Assembly: GCA_028023455.1 (NCBI GenBank)
Contig: JAQFVV010000017.1
Span: 1,056,001 to 1,120,000, forward strand
Direction of reading: 5' to 3'
From: Epiperipatus broadwayi
Taxonomy: Eukaryota > Onychophora > Udeonychophora > Euonychophora > Peripatidae
DNA: 64,000 nucleotides
Positions 37,317-50,399 of the stretch are shown here, one piece after another. The translations under genes were made by a program, and so were the position numbers. The notes under the pieces were generated by a model. It had not been told where the DNA came from, did not search any database, and saw only the letters and a list, made by a program, of their open reading frames with translations. The first letter of the stretch is position 1, and every line of letters starts with the position of its first letter.

Positions 37317-38929
37317 TAAAACAAATATTTTCATAGGAAAAGATGTATATAAGTCATATTTTTATGATCAATCATGTTTAATAAAATAAAAGAATGAAAA
37401 TTTTATCAGATAACATTAGTTCTCAACTGAGTAAAATAGTAGTCATTTGATTGTTATAGAGATAGTGGTTATGTTACACTGTAGTTGAATAATTAGGCTT
37501 ACATTTGTACATCTTAAATTAGGGTATAATTGTAATTTTGTTAAAAGAACAAAAATAATCTTTTTGAAAAAGAGAATCAATTGGTTTAGAATTAATGTTA
37601 TTACATCTGATGTAGTCTGTGATTAGATTAATAGCAAGATTGTTTTTAAAAATCAAATAGTGGAAGTGAAGGCTTTAGACTTCAATGGTCAGCTAGTAGC
37701 AGTCTTGGCCCAGCTGTAGAGAAAAGATCAGAAGTAGTAATCTTGGCCCAACTGTTGAGATAAGGAAAGCAGTTGCAGACTTGGTTTAAGCTATTAAAAA
37801 GAATATAGCAGTAGAAGATCAGTGCTTGTAAGGCATTCAGTGTAAACTTAGACTGACTTCACTTGTAGTTTTAAGCCACATGTTAAGCTATAGATAAAAG
37901 CTTAGCACCATCACCTCAAATGTAATCTTATTAACTAAAAAATAATGCAAATGATGAATACATTTGAGAAAAATTTGCAACAAATCTTGTGTATCAATTC
38001 AAAATCATTACTGTTTCAGCCAGTGTTAACCTGATATAAAACAAGGTTTTAAAAAAGAACTTAATGAAGGAACTTTAATCAAAATAATTGATAAATTCAA
38101 CTTGTATTAAGTTATCCTGAAAATTATTATTATAATTTTAATGTAAACACTCAAAACTACATAAGGACAGTTAACCTGAAAAAAAAAACTGACAATTATG
38201 GATAAAAAAAATAAAGCCATGGTGAAATAAGGTATAGTTGATGTGCACATTTACACATATTTCATTTATATGTATCATTTATGAATATTAATTTTAGTGT
38301 AAATATTAACTAATGACAATGATTTTATTTAGATGTTTTCTTCTAAACATTTTTCTTTTTTAAAATATTAAAATATATAGGACTATACCATTTTCAAAAA
38401 AGGGAGATTTTAGCTAATTTTAAATTTGTTTATTTTTTGTGAAATGTTTTCAGATTTAATCATTCTAATAAGTGAATAATTGGGTTATAGTAAATATTAA
38501 ATGAATAATAAGAATCAACAGGAAATAATATTGTTCTATGAAATTATATTTCTTATATAGAATAAGTAGCTTTGAAATTGTCATATTATAAGCCTTTACT
38601 GCATTTTCTTATTCATTATTTATTAATTAATTTCATTGAATAATTGTTAAAAAATAATAGTTTCTGCAATTTTTGTGTGTGTTGATGTTTTTATTACTCT
38701 AACCATATGTTTTGTGAATTAGTAGTTTGTGTGTAACTTGATTTCATTATAGCATTGTGCTAAAAGGAATTTGTAAAATACTCTTCTAAAACTATATACA
38801 GTAAAATAGTTCAAACTTATGCATTTGTATTTTCTCTTGTTTACTGTCATAGTTCCAATAATCATTGTGATCCTGAGCTTATCCATGAGCAATAACAGTT
38901 AATTTGTACAGATGTACTAATGTATGTTT
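36011..38929. other. Non-coding DNA with small repeats
   Basis: No gene is recognised. It holds a (GT)n tract near 36857-36872, a (TA)n run at 37280-37312, and a 45-bp near-duplicate pair at about 37700-37790 built around CTTGGCCCAGCTGT and CTTGGCCCAACTGT. The part next to 36011 may be the decayed 5' end of the LINE endonuclease. Confidence 0.45.
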
Positions 38930-39240
38930 GTATTTGGATGTCCAATAATTATTTGGATGGTGTAAATGTTCACATTACCATTAAAGTCTATCACTGCATT
39001 TTATTTGTAAAAATTTGAAATTTTGGTCAGTATATTCATGGCTTCATAAGACTAGGGCACTGATGATGATTAGCATATATCAGAATCCCAGAATTTTTAT
39101 TGTAATATATACATTTGTGCACTAAAAAATTAATGATTGTTTTATGCCCTAAGTTTGGAATTGGTTAAGTAATTAGCCTACATTTTGATATTGAACTTCT
39201 TTTAGATCCAATCACAAGAAATGACTTATAATTATTCTTG
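38930..39240 (+). repeat. Diverged dispersed repeat (copy 2)
   Basis: Partner of 15600-15960: it shares a GGGCACTGATGATGATTAGCAT phrase region, the CAGAAT/CCAGAAT block and a following TTTGTGCACTAAAAAATTAA segment. Non-coding. Confidence 0.4.
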
Positions 39241-39324
39241 TTTAATAATGATGTAATATTTTTATTATAACTACTTATTGTATTGTATGCTGATTCTCTC
39301 ATGCTCCTATTTTTTATTGATGAC

Positions 39325-39560
39325 TATTTAGTAAGGATTAGGATGAATACCAACATCCCACTGTCACCACACATATTCACAGTATTCTCATTAGATGTCT
39401 CTTTAGTCAAGTTGCAATCTTTAATATCCATATAAAGATATTTGACCATAGATAAAAATCAGTATCCACATTTATTGTAAGAAGAGGTTGCCTTGATTTC
39501 AGATTGAGATTGTTATCGATATTGTTTAAGTGTTGACTGCTTTCATATATTTAAATATAT
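39325..39560 (-). repeat. Dispersed copy of the ~310-bp tandem unit
   Basis: On the minus strand the order matches the array at 12.97-13.77 kb: ATATGAAAGCAG, CACTTAAACAATATCGATAA, CAAGGCAACCTCTT, TATGGTCAAATAT, then ATTAAAGATTGCAACTTGAC. This shows that the unit is not confined to one array. Confidence 0.7.
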
Positions 39561-39588
39561 ATATATATAATGTAATTTTATTCCAAAT

Positions 39589-39981
39589 AAACTGACTTCA
39601 TTTTAAAATGGAGTAAAACAGCCTCATCCAGAAACCACATGTTGTTTACATATCCCATAATTCACTAATCTTAATATTTGTCGATTGTTTGTTTATTATC
39701 GTATTTTTATAATGATTAATAAAAATTGTCTCTTTAATTTTTTCTTTTTTCATTATTTCTTTCTTGATTTAAAATTTAATTCTTTTCATATCAAAATTAA
39801 ATTTACATTTACAATTTTTATCATGATCATCAAACACCGATTCTGTAAATGAGTCACCTTTATTTTTTTTACCTCTTTCAATTATCTTTGAATATTAAGA
39901 TTATTGAATTATGGGATATGTAAATCAACATATGGTTTCCAGTTGATGCTATTTTACTCCATTTTGAAATTAAGTCAGTTT
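39589..39981. mobile_element. TIR element (~393 bp), 90-bp inverted arms
   Basis: The arms at 39589-39679 and 39891-39981 are inverted copies that share AAAATGGAGTAAAA, ACATATCCCATAATTCA and TAATCTTAATATT. The interior is about 210 bp of T-rich sequence with no coding capacity. No unambiguous target duplication was found, so the superfamily is undetermined. Confidence 0.7.
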
Positions 39982-42900
39982 AGTTGAAAATGATTATGAA
40001 TATAATTGAAAGTACCACTATTGATTAAAGTTTGTATTGGAATTTATTTTGTTATTTACCATTATTTGGAATATAATTACATTTTATTACAATATTTTAT
40101 TTGGGGAAATTTATTATATATATATATATATATATATTGTACCGGTCAAAATCGTGTGTTCATTCAACAAGACCTAGAATCCAAGCAAACGTACAGCAAT
40201 CTAGCATGTGTGAGATACACAGGTCTGGAACAATACTAAATGTTAACTGATTTACTTGTATTCCAAGGTCTGTGACTATATGAGCAATGCTTTTGAGGAT
40301 AATAACAAGCTTTCCATTACTCCAGTCCCAGCAAGGAGAACAGAGAGAGCAAAGAGGCTTAAAATCAACACTACTCAAGTGAGTGACTAATAATCACAAA
40401 GAAATATAACAATTACAAAATGCTTTAACTATAACTACAGTTTGTCCATTACAAAGAAGGATAAATTATTGAGCAATAGTTAGATAATTGCCAATTAATA
40501 ATTTCTAAACCATTCACTTAATGATAATAAGTAATTTAAAACGTATCAATGAATTAAACAATGGTACAGACTATTGCCCAATGATATTTAATAATCATAG
40601 TAGTAATAATATTCAAGGCAATGTGAAACAAACAGGAGTCTAACTTATAATAATTAATGACATTTCATTACTTAGGGGGAGGGGTAATATAATCAAATGC
40701 TTAATGCTAGACATTCGGGCAATGAATAGCAAAATATTATAACCCAGATAAATGATATAACATAAATTTATTAAATAGACTATGGTAGTTTGATAATTAT
40801 AAATGAAACAAAATATGTGTTTGTATATGTCCATACAATCATTACTACAAGTTTGCTTATGGTCTACTCTGCAATTGTGTCTCAGAAGATTAATTAAATA
40901 GGTTATTTGGAAGTTATATTAATACAATAAATATTGGGCTAATATATAATTGTGTGGTATTACATGGAATTTGGTTGGTGCAGTTAATATGCCAAGGTTA
41001 TGAAATAAATGAATCAGATACACAATAATAAATTATAGCTAAACCCTCATCAGAATATAATGAATTTAAATATAACAGATCTTATTATGACATTATACAT
41101 ATAAGTTATAGTTGATGATGTGTGATTTTAAGAGCATGCATGATCACATTTCTACTAGATTTGGAAGATCATCCCAAATGAGAGGGAGCAAGATGGTTCA
41201 GCCTAAAACAAAACTGTAATTACATAATTGGACCTAAATAACTAAATATAATGGGTGGTGAAGAGCACACAATTACTTCTTATAGATAGCATTTATCAAT
41301 AAAATAATAAATGCAGATGTTATAAATTACAATCACCTACATGAATAAGGTTGCTTAAGGTACTCTAGATAGCTTTGTCAGATTTTCACAAAAATGAGAA
41401 TAAGCCTGCATGATGGCCAAGAGCATCTCTAAAAAGTATTGGCACAAGCTAGCATGTTTACCCATATTTCCATACACTTATCCATTAGAAGTGCTTAAAA
41501 TAGATCCCCAGTAAGAAAAACATCTACCTTGTGAGGGATGAGGAATGGATCAAGGCATTCCAAAGATCATGCCAAAGCATGAAAATCAATGAATTAAATG
41601 ACTATAATGATACCTTCATAACACCTAACACATGAATAATTCATGTCACTAATGACTACAATAAACTAACTAATTAATACCTGTTTAATATATATGCTAT
41701 CCGATGCAATGGAATACATAAACACAAACCATCCATGTGCATTTGACCAATTCTTAACAAAATATAAAAAGGGTCAGAATATAAAAACTGAAGGGTAATA
41801 GACTGCTTTCTCTCATATTTCTAAAATATCTCCCTATATTTCTATAATGATCAATACATGTACAATGTGACATATTAATTATACAGAATATACAACAGAT
41901 TACACACATGCTGTGATACCCTGAATATTAAACTCATTTCTGGTAGATTTTACTTAAATAAATTGGCAAAACATATTTCAATGATTATGTAAGGATTTAA
42001 ATTATAGTTAGCAAAGGTAACTGAGTACAGGTATTAACGCTTCATGTGTCATTTGAATAGTAAATAGCATCATATAAAATAATTGGTATAAAACCAAGCA
42101 AGTTTTTAGGATAATTGACTTCAATAGGAAAAAAAAACTATGAACAGTAGAGTTTAAGCCTACTTGCTAGGTGGGATACCAAGTTGGCATATTAAAAATA
42201 GATCAAAATAACAAACTAAAAAAGAAATAAATTTCACTCTAGATTGTTGCACCAAATTTAACATGAGATTACTACAACCTTAAATTAAACTGTATAGACA
42301 TTATTTAACATTTTATAGAATAGATTTGGAGAAATAAATAACAGAAAGCTTACAAACATAATTTTCAAGTGAAATGCTAAGTTAATAAGCAGTTCACTAG
42401 TTGACAGCAATGTAGACATTTACTTTGGCCAACTTGTTGACACAAAGCAGGTGGTTCATGGATCATGATCATATACAGATTTTTCTGAAAACAACATCAG
42501 TTGATAATTAAAGTTCACATTCAGGCAAACATTTTTTTCGAAGTTAACTTAATTTGGGACCAGTTGTTTCAGGCTTTGGCATCACAAGCAGGAAGACGAG
42601 AGTCTCAGAGGAATGGGGGAGCAAACGGCCATAATTTAGTTAATAAATCAAATTAGTGTGGATTATATTAGCACTGTAACATAAAATTTAGAAGAAAAAA
42701 GATAATGATAGCCTAAATTTCAGCTATTTATACATAATGTGAATATCTAAAGAGTGCTGTTATCGGTATCTTGAAGCAAAATATTTTATTCACCTCACAT
42801 CATATCTAGAAAACAGGACATGATCTTTTGTTTCCATTACATTTTTTTAGATGTTAAATCTGATTAATTTTCACCAGCCATTATCTCCAAACTCAATATA

Positions 42901-43420
42901 CTTGGTTGTAGATTTTTAACTTGACCCACATTGCCATATATGGTAATGGAAAGACTGATCAATTAGCCAAGTGAAATTTAATTGAATCTTTTGTTCCTAT
43001 AAAATTTTATACATTTTTTTTGAAATGAGACACCGACGCTCAAAACCACCAGATTTAATGATTACATTGTAACTTGTAAATATCGATTTTGCTTCATATA
43101 AATTACTAGTAAAATTTATTTAAAATATACATAAGTTATTGATTTGTTTTACACATATACACATACATGAATTAATTGGGCAAAAAAACCAAATTTTCTT
43201 GATAATTTATCAAAATTAAATGTCTATTTAATCTCCCATAAAATATTTAGATTTCAATAGAGATCCATCCAAATTCGGGTACCCATATATATAGATGCTA
43301 TCACTTATGGCTAGATGCTGATGGCAACCACATTTATAGACTGGGTTCAGACCAATGCTAGTGGTTATATAATTCTCAACAGGTGAAGCATAAAGATGTA
43401 TAACAATATTTACAGCTTCA
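39982..43420. other. Long unassigned tract, probably an unrecognised repeat
   Basis: It includes a (TA)n run at about 40115-40138. From 40140 to about 42700 the sequence is less T-rich on plus and lacks the long A/T words seen elsewhere, yet it has no open frame above about 70 codons with protein-like content. Two short patches (near 42550 and 43340) resemble the TCAGTGAGG-type dispersed repeat. No element ends could be identified. Confidence 0.35.
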
Positions 43421-43916
43421 ATATGTTATATAATGAGTCTTAATAGCTCTTAATAAGCTTTTCTGAATATCCCTACCCTGAGACCAATTTCTTGCTGCTG
43501 ACTGTCATCAGTGAGGCACTAGGATAATTCAGACACTAGATCAAAAATACCAGCTCAAGCCCTGCATTTATCTAATAGTTAACTATTAAGTAAAAAATCT
43601 GAAAATTTTCAGACATCTTTGGCAATGTTATATTGCTAAAGTTATTAATATATGGTGTATTTGAGCTTAGTTCAGTCCCATATGGCTATTTGAATTAGAT
43701 AACTGGAGTTGAACACATAGAGATATCTGAAAATTTCAGATTTTCTATTTAATAGTCAACTATTATATAAATGCTGGACTTGAGTTGGTATTTTTAGATC
43801 TGATGTCTGAATATCCTAGCATCTCACTGATGACAGCCCAGCAGCTATAAACGGGTCTGGGGATAGGGATATTTGGAAAAGATTGTTAAGAGCTATTAAT
43901 GCTCATTATATAACAT
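43421..43916. mobile_element. Near-palindromic fold-back element (~196-bp arms)
   Basis: The left arm (43421-43618) and right arm (43721-43916) are inverted copies with about 100 bp between them. Conserved pieces include TTATATAATGAG, TAATAGCTCTTAA, AATATCCCTA and TCATCAGTGAG, with GGATA further in. The arms include the TCAGTGAGGCACTAGGAT motif also found at 11.5 and 12.3 kb. Two SINE-like copies in head-to-head orientation would give the same structure as a true fold-back transposon. Confidence 0.75.
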
Positions 43917-43958
43917 TTGTAGTATAAGCTTATTAAATTAAATCACTTATGTATGACT

Positions 43959-45786
<1,828 letters not shown>

Positions 45787-45880
45787 ATTTAACATTTTTG
45801 CTATTGGTGGGATTTTTAATGTTTTATTCAAACCAGTGATTGTAGCGCCTCTACAACCGTCTTTCTACCTTTTTATAACT

Positions 45881-45916
45881 CTGTGGATGGCTTGTGTGAC
45901 CAAGTCGAAACGTCAG
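45881..45916 (+). ncRNA. Hairpin-GAAAC motif, possible degenerate hammerhead core
   Basis: Downstream of the Penelope-like frame, GGCTTG (45889-45894) pairs with CAAGTC (45901-45906) around a 6-nt loop and is followed at once by GAAACGTC. Penelope-like elements often carry small hammerhead ribozymes in which a CUGAUGA core, a stem and GAAAC occur in this order. Here the upstream part reads CTGTGGAT, which does not match the catalytic core, so this would be a relic or only a similar terminal motif. Confidence 0.35.
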
Positions 45917-45960
45917 TAAATTGATATTAAAAGTTTTTAACACGGATGAACCCGCAAAAT

Positions 45961-47120
45961 ATGTATTTTATATATATATATATAATAAGCGAAATAATGC
46001 CTAAAGCTAATCTGGGATAATGATGTAATTAGATTCCAACCAGTCACAACCTAAACATTCACAGTAAATATAGTAATCAATATTTCTCACTGCTGTCAAG
46101 GCAACCTTCTCACCTTTTTAATAGCAAGAATGGAAATATATATATAAAATTAGACTGATTTGATATCATTATACATATATTTTAGTAATAGTCTTCCACG
46201 TTTTTAATCCAATAATTGATTTATCAGACACAATAATTAATTATCTTGGCTTGTTCATGCTTAAAGCATCTTTGTACTATAAAGACATCATTAATATCAT
46301 AAGACATTACACAGAAGGATAAAAATTTAATCATCTTCGTAATGTAGCAAATCTTATCCAAGAGAGATTGAGAACTTTGGTATTTTTTAAACTGCAGCAG
46401 ATAATAAATAATTACTAATTTCAGGAAAATATAATAAATCTTTCATAAATGCAGTTTTATTAATATTTGTGTATTTATAAGCTGTTTGTGGGCTTGTAAG
46501 AGTGTTGAAGTACTGATGAAAATAAATAAAAAGAAAGTATTAGTTATGAAAGGGAGAAAAATAGATGGAGCATAGATTTGAAAATAGAAGAAATATGAAG
46601 GATTGATAATCGAAAAGAAAGAAAGAAGTTTTGAAAAAGAGAACAAAAATGCGGAGAGAAAATTGTCAAAAAAAGTGTTGAACCTGTCTTTTGACTAGAT
46701 GACTAATTATGATAATGATGAACATGAAATATATATAAATGGGTGTGTGAATGTAATAATTAGAATTCTCATGACTTATTAAAATTAAAACAGGTATATA
46801 AATTTATATACTTACACCTACTCTATCTATGACTACGTATTAAATGTGTAACAAGAAAAGATATGCAATTAAATATTAAATCCTGAACATGTTTTTGACT
46901 TTATCTGTCAGATTCATATATCTCAACTATTTCATCGATCATACTTCTTGCTTTTATACATTCACATATTATTTATTTAAATTAACCCATTTACATGTTC
47001 CATTTTTTTGTTTTGACAATGAAACGCCTGCTTCATTTTCATTAATTGAGTGGGGATCTTTAGGAACAGCCCATGCCTCCGTATATTTTTACTCCTGTCA
47101 GCTCTCAACACAAACTGCTC
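45961..47120. other. Non-coding DNA
   Basis: It begins with a short TATATA run that ends the Penelope-like insertion. A piece of the ~310-bp unit (CTGTCAAGGCAACCTTCTC) lies near 46100. The other open frames are A/T-driven. Confidence 0.45.
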
Positions 47121-47690
47121 TTACATTGTCATCTCAAACGTATGACCCGTCTCACACTTGTGTTCGAGAAGTAATGATTTATATTGGGTGTTCTTTTTCT
47201 TTTCTGATGTAAAGATACTTATTCTGGGTGTTCCTCAGATCAATATTAGCCCACAATTCTCTAAAATATACTGCATTGTATGTGGGAACACTACATGCAA
47301 TTTTATAAACAACTTGAGGGGTCTGCTCTAGCAATATTCTATACTTTGCATTATCAGCAATTTATTTAATGAGGGGGAGGGTCTAAAGCTAACTCTGTAT
47401 GTGTTAGCACATATGTTTTTTTAATTTTTGTAAAAATCTGGGGATATATAAATAACTTATCCATGGTTTAAGATCATTTTGTGGGGTGGGTTACTTATAT
47501 TTGCATAAAACTTGCCTATTGTTTTAATTAATTTGCTATGGGTGGATCTTAAACTTGATAAATCATCGACATAAACGTCGATATTATTTTTGTGGTTCAT
47601 TTCATATTTAGACAAGTTCATATTTCTATGCAGGAAGCTTTTTAAACACGCCAGATGATGTTCAATAGGGGTCCCAGATTTCGGATGAAT
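47121..47690 (-). pseudogene. Decayed Penelope-like fragment with GIY-YIG remnants
   Basis: On the minus strand, 47121-47345 encodes YKIACSVPTYNAVYFREL, an LRN segment and, after one shift, LLEHKCETGHTF. The spacing and residues fit the GIY-YIG nuclease of Penelope-like elements (YKI-C-S, a Y-x-x-E loop, an Arg, then EH-x-C-x-TGH-F). Just upstream, a 75-codon frame (47457-47681) holds TPIEHHLACLKSFLHRN and VYVDDLSSLRS, which are coding-like but not matched to a known block. Multiple stops show that it is dead. It is clearly a different lineage from the intact copy at 44 kb. Confidence 0.45.
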
Positions 47691-49370
47691 GGCTCCTCTT
47701 TACTTTGAAAGGCTTTGCTATTATTTTGTAATCAAGGTTTTGTGATTTTTCTATATATACAACTCCAAAAGATTAATACCTTTAGATTCATCTTCAATTT
47801 GCTCAGAATCTAATATCTATGAAGTATTATAACTTTATTTTATTGAGCTGCCAAATCCATATAATATTAATATCATTTGCGTTCTTTATTACATTTACAC
47901 GTTTAATGCACAAGAAAAGTGAAATTAAATGTTATAGTTTTACACATAGTTTGTATATATACTATTTAGTATATATACAAGTCAAGAGTAAAAGATTAGA
48001 CATAGTGGCAAATATTGTTTAATACTTACAACAAAATATATCTTAGTTTGATTTACAAATACTAAATGTCCGTGTTAACTCTCTATAAAAACTGATCGAC
48101 TAAAAAAAACATTTGCGAAATAATTTTGGAACTTATATTTGATCATGTACTTGTGTGTGCGTATGAGACTATTATCTTTTTATAAAAAGTCTTTAAATTC
48201 TCTCATTTGTATTTATGCAAGTTTTGGTAATGAAAAGAAATATAAAATAGAATGATTTGCCTTTATTTTTTACCTTTTCAATATATTTTAACCTTTAATA
48301 ATTGTGAACTTTAACTTATGTCTAGTCAGATAAATGATTGTATTTTGTTAAAATTGGGATTGTTTCAATAAATCGCCTCTTAAAACTAGGCCTGGGCCTC
48401 CACGAAGGTAAAGTTGTGGCTTGTGGCTACACCAAAATAATTGTAGAGTACGACTCTCGATTTCCAATTGCAACGAGTCCTCAGAATTTGATAAGTATCC
48501 TTCTCTTATAACTTGTATACACTTACTACAACATATAATCATAGCGAAGACTGATAGTAAGAATTGTATTTCACGATTACTTAAATATGGGGTAAAGTTA
48601 TTGTTGCAAATAAGAACAAGAAAATGATAGACCAGACTTTTGATTTCATAGCAAATAATTATTATTATTGGTTTTCTTTCTTTTTTTTTTTTTAATGTAA
48701 CTGTTACTCCATATATATAATGTTTTCTTTTACGATTATTTGCTAACTAAATCAATTCATTTGAAGTGCTTTACAATAGTTCTTTAAATTAGATTACGGA
48801 TACGGATTTGATAGCTACACACATACATATATACATAGTGTGCTACGGTAAAAAGATGTCTGGTTCTCACCCCAAACTTTCTATAGTGCCATTTGTTTAA
48901 CTATTCACACAAAAATTCTAAGGTGCTACCATATCCTAATCATAAGTTCAGACATGAATTGGACAATGTGATTTATGTCTACATGGATCATCTTCAATGC
49001 TCTTTTGTTCCTACAAAGTCTTGCAAACTATTTGAAAATGTTCTCACAATTTAAGACTTCTGTGCGGCACTCAGTTTGAATCATTTCAGTAGTGGTTTGC
49101 CCAGCTTTAAATAAGAATTCAATGTTATTTCCTTGTACTATTATGCACTAATGTATAAAACATATGATTATGTGGTCATGTCATAACTCCAAATCCAGAC
49201 ATGCTAGTGCATTAAAAATGCTGTAATTTATATTACTCCATGATGCATTCACTGCATATAGCTTGAAGAGATATCAAATCACCAGTCATCTTTTCATTAG
49301 AACACCTTATTGTGTATGATTAAAGATACAGAGGCAAATGTCATCTGAAAGGAACTGGAAATTTTTTTCA
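47691..49370. other. Non-coding DNA
   Basis: No gene is recognised. A slightly richer patch at 48.37-48.63 kb has overlapping open frames of 64-68 codons on both strands, without recognisable content or splice signals. Confidence 0.4.
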
Positions 49371-49372
49371 GG

Positions 49373-50030
49373 TACTTAAGTATTTGTATATGAGCCTTAG
49401 AATGTTTTTCAGTCAACTGTTTCATAGACAATCTAAATTCAATAAAGGAATATTTGATTTTCTTTCTTTTGCCCTTTAAGGTATATTAAGGAAGAAATAT
49501 TTTAAATCAAGTATAAAATGTTGATATTAGTGATATCGTCTTGCCATATGCTGATATTCTATAAAAAGATGATGGGGAAGCCTCTATTTGTGCAATAGGA
49601 TATTTGAAGGCCATTAACCTTCTACACATACATATATCTTTTCATTAAAAACCAGTCAACCCATAGACAATCCTAATATCAATAACAATCAACAATTTCA
49701 AACTGTTGTCAAGGCAACCTCTTTTTAACATTTTCAATTTCCAATACCAATTATCTGCAAGAGAAAGTTTTTTTAAAGTTTAATCTAGTTTCTCTGATTT
49801 ATTAAGCATTTGTAATCAAGCCTTAGAATGTTTTTCAATCAACATTTTCTTAGACAATCTATTAGGAATTTTTGACTTATCCTGCAAGATAAATTAAAGA
49901 AGAAATGCTTTAAATTAATTAGCAATTGTTTATACTAGTGATATCATCTTGCCTGTGTTGATATTCTATAAAAAGATGATGGGAAAGCCTTTAATCCCTC
50001 AACAGGATATTTAAAGGCTGCTAATCTCTT
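49373..50030 (+). repeat. Local direct duplication, two ~240-bp copies
   Basis: Copy one (about 49373-49625) and copy two (about 49800-50030) share GAGCCTTAGAATGTTTTTCA or a close variant, TAGACAATCT, a GTGATATC-CTTGCC block, TGATATTCTATAAAAAGATG and GGATATTT-AAGGC. Between them lies a piece of the ~310-bp unit (49665-49735) and a short RTE 3'-end fragment (about 49750-49800). Confidence 0.7.
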
Positions 50031-50031
50031 A

Positions 50032-50154
50032 CTTATATATATATATATCTTTTATAATCATATCACTGAAATATTTATAAGCAGATATATATATATATTA
50101 CTTATATATATATATATCTTTTATAATCATATCACTGAAATATTTATAAGCAGA
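50032..50154 (+). repeat. Tandem duplication of ~66 bp
   Basis: The segment CTTATATATATATATATC through CTGAAATATTTATAAGCAGA occurs twice in a row with almost no difference, so this is a recent slippage or unequal-exchange event. Confidence 0.85.
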
Positions 50155-50399
50155 CTTATAATGAATAATTTTAATAAGATGGTAAATACAATTTTACCTT
50201 TCATTTGTCACTGCCAATCCATTCAATCTGCTTTTAAATAATTCAAGGTATTAGAAGGAGAATGTTATGTTATGTGATATGATTATAATCCTAAATGTTA
50301 CATATTTAAGCAGTAGTAAAAGTCATTTACACACTGTTGAAATTAGTAGTAATATATATCTTTTACACATCAACATTATTTTCAACATCCAATTTTAAT
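50155..50399. other. Non-coding AT-rich spacer
   Basis: Nothing recognisable was seen between the tandem duplication and the RTE fragment that follows. Confidence 0.4.

Noticed and set aside
46889-47212. 107-codon plus-strand frame
   Set aside because: Its second half is the complement of the GIY-YIG remnant on the minus strand and the rest is hydrophobic A/T-driven sequence.
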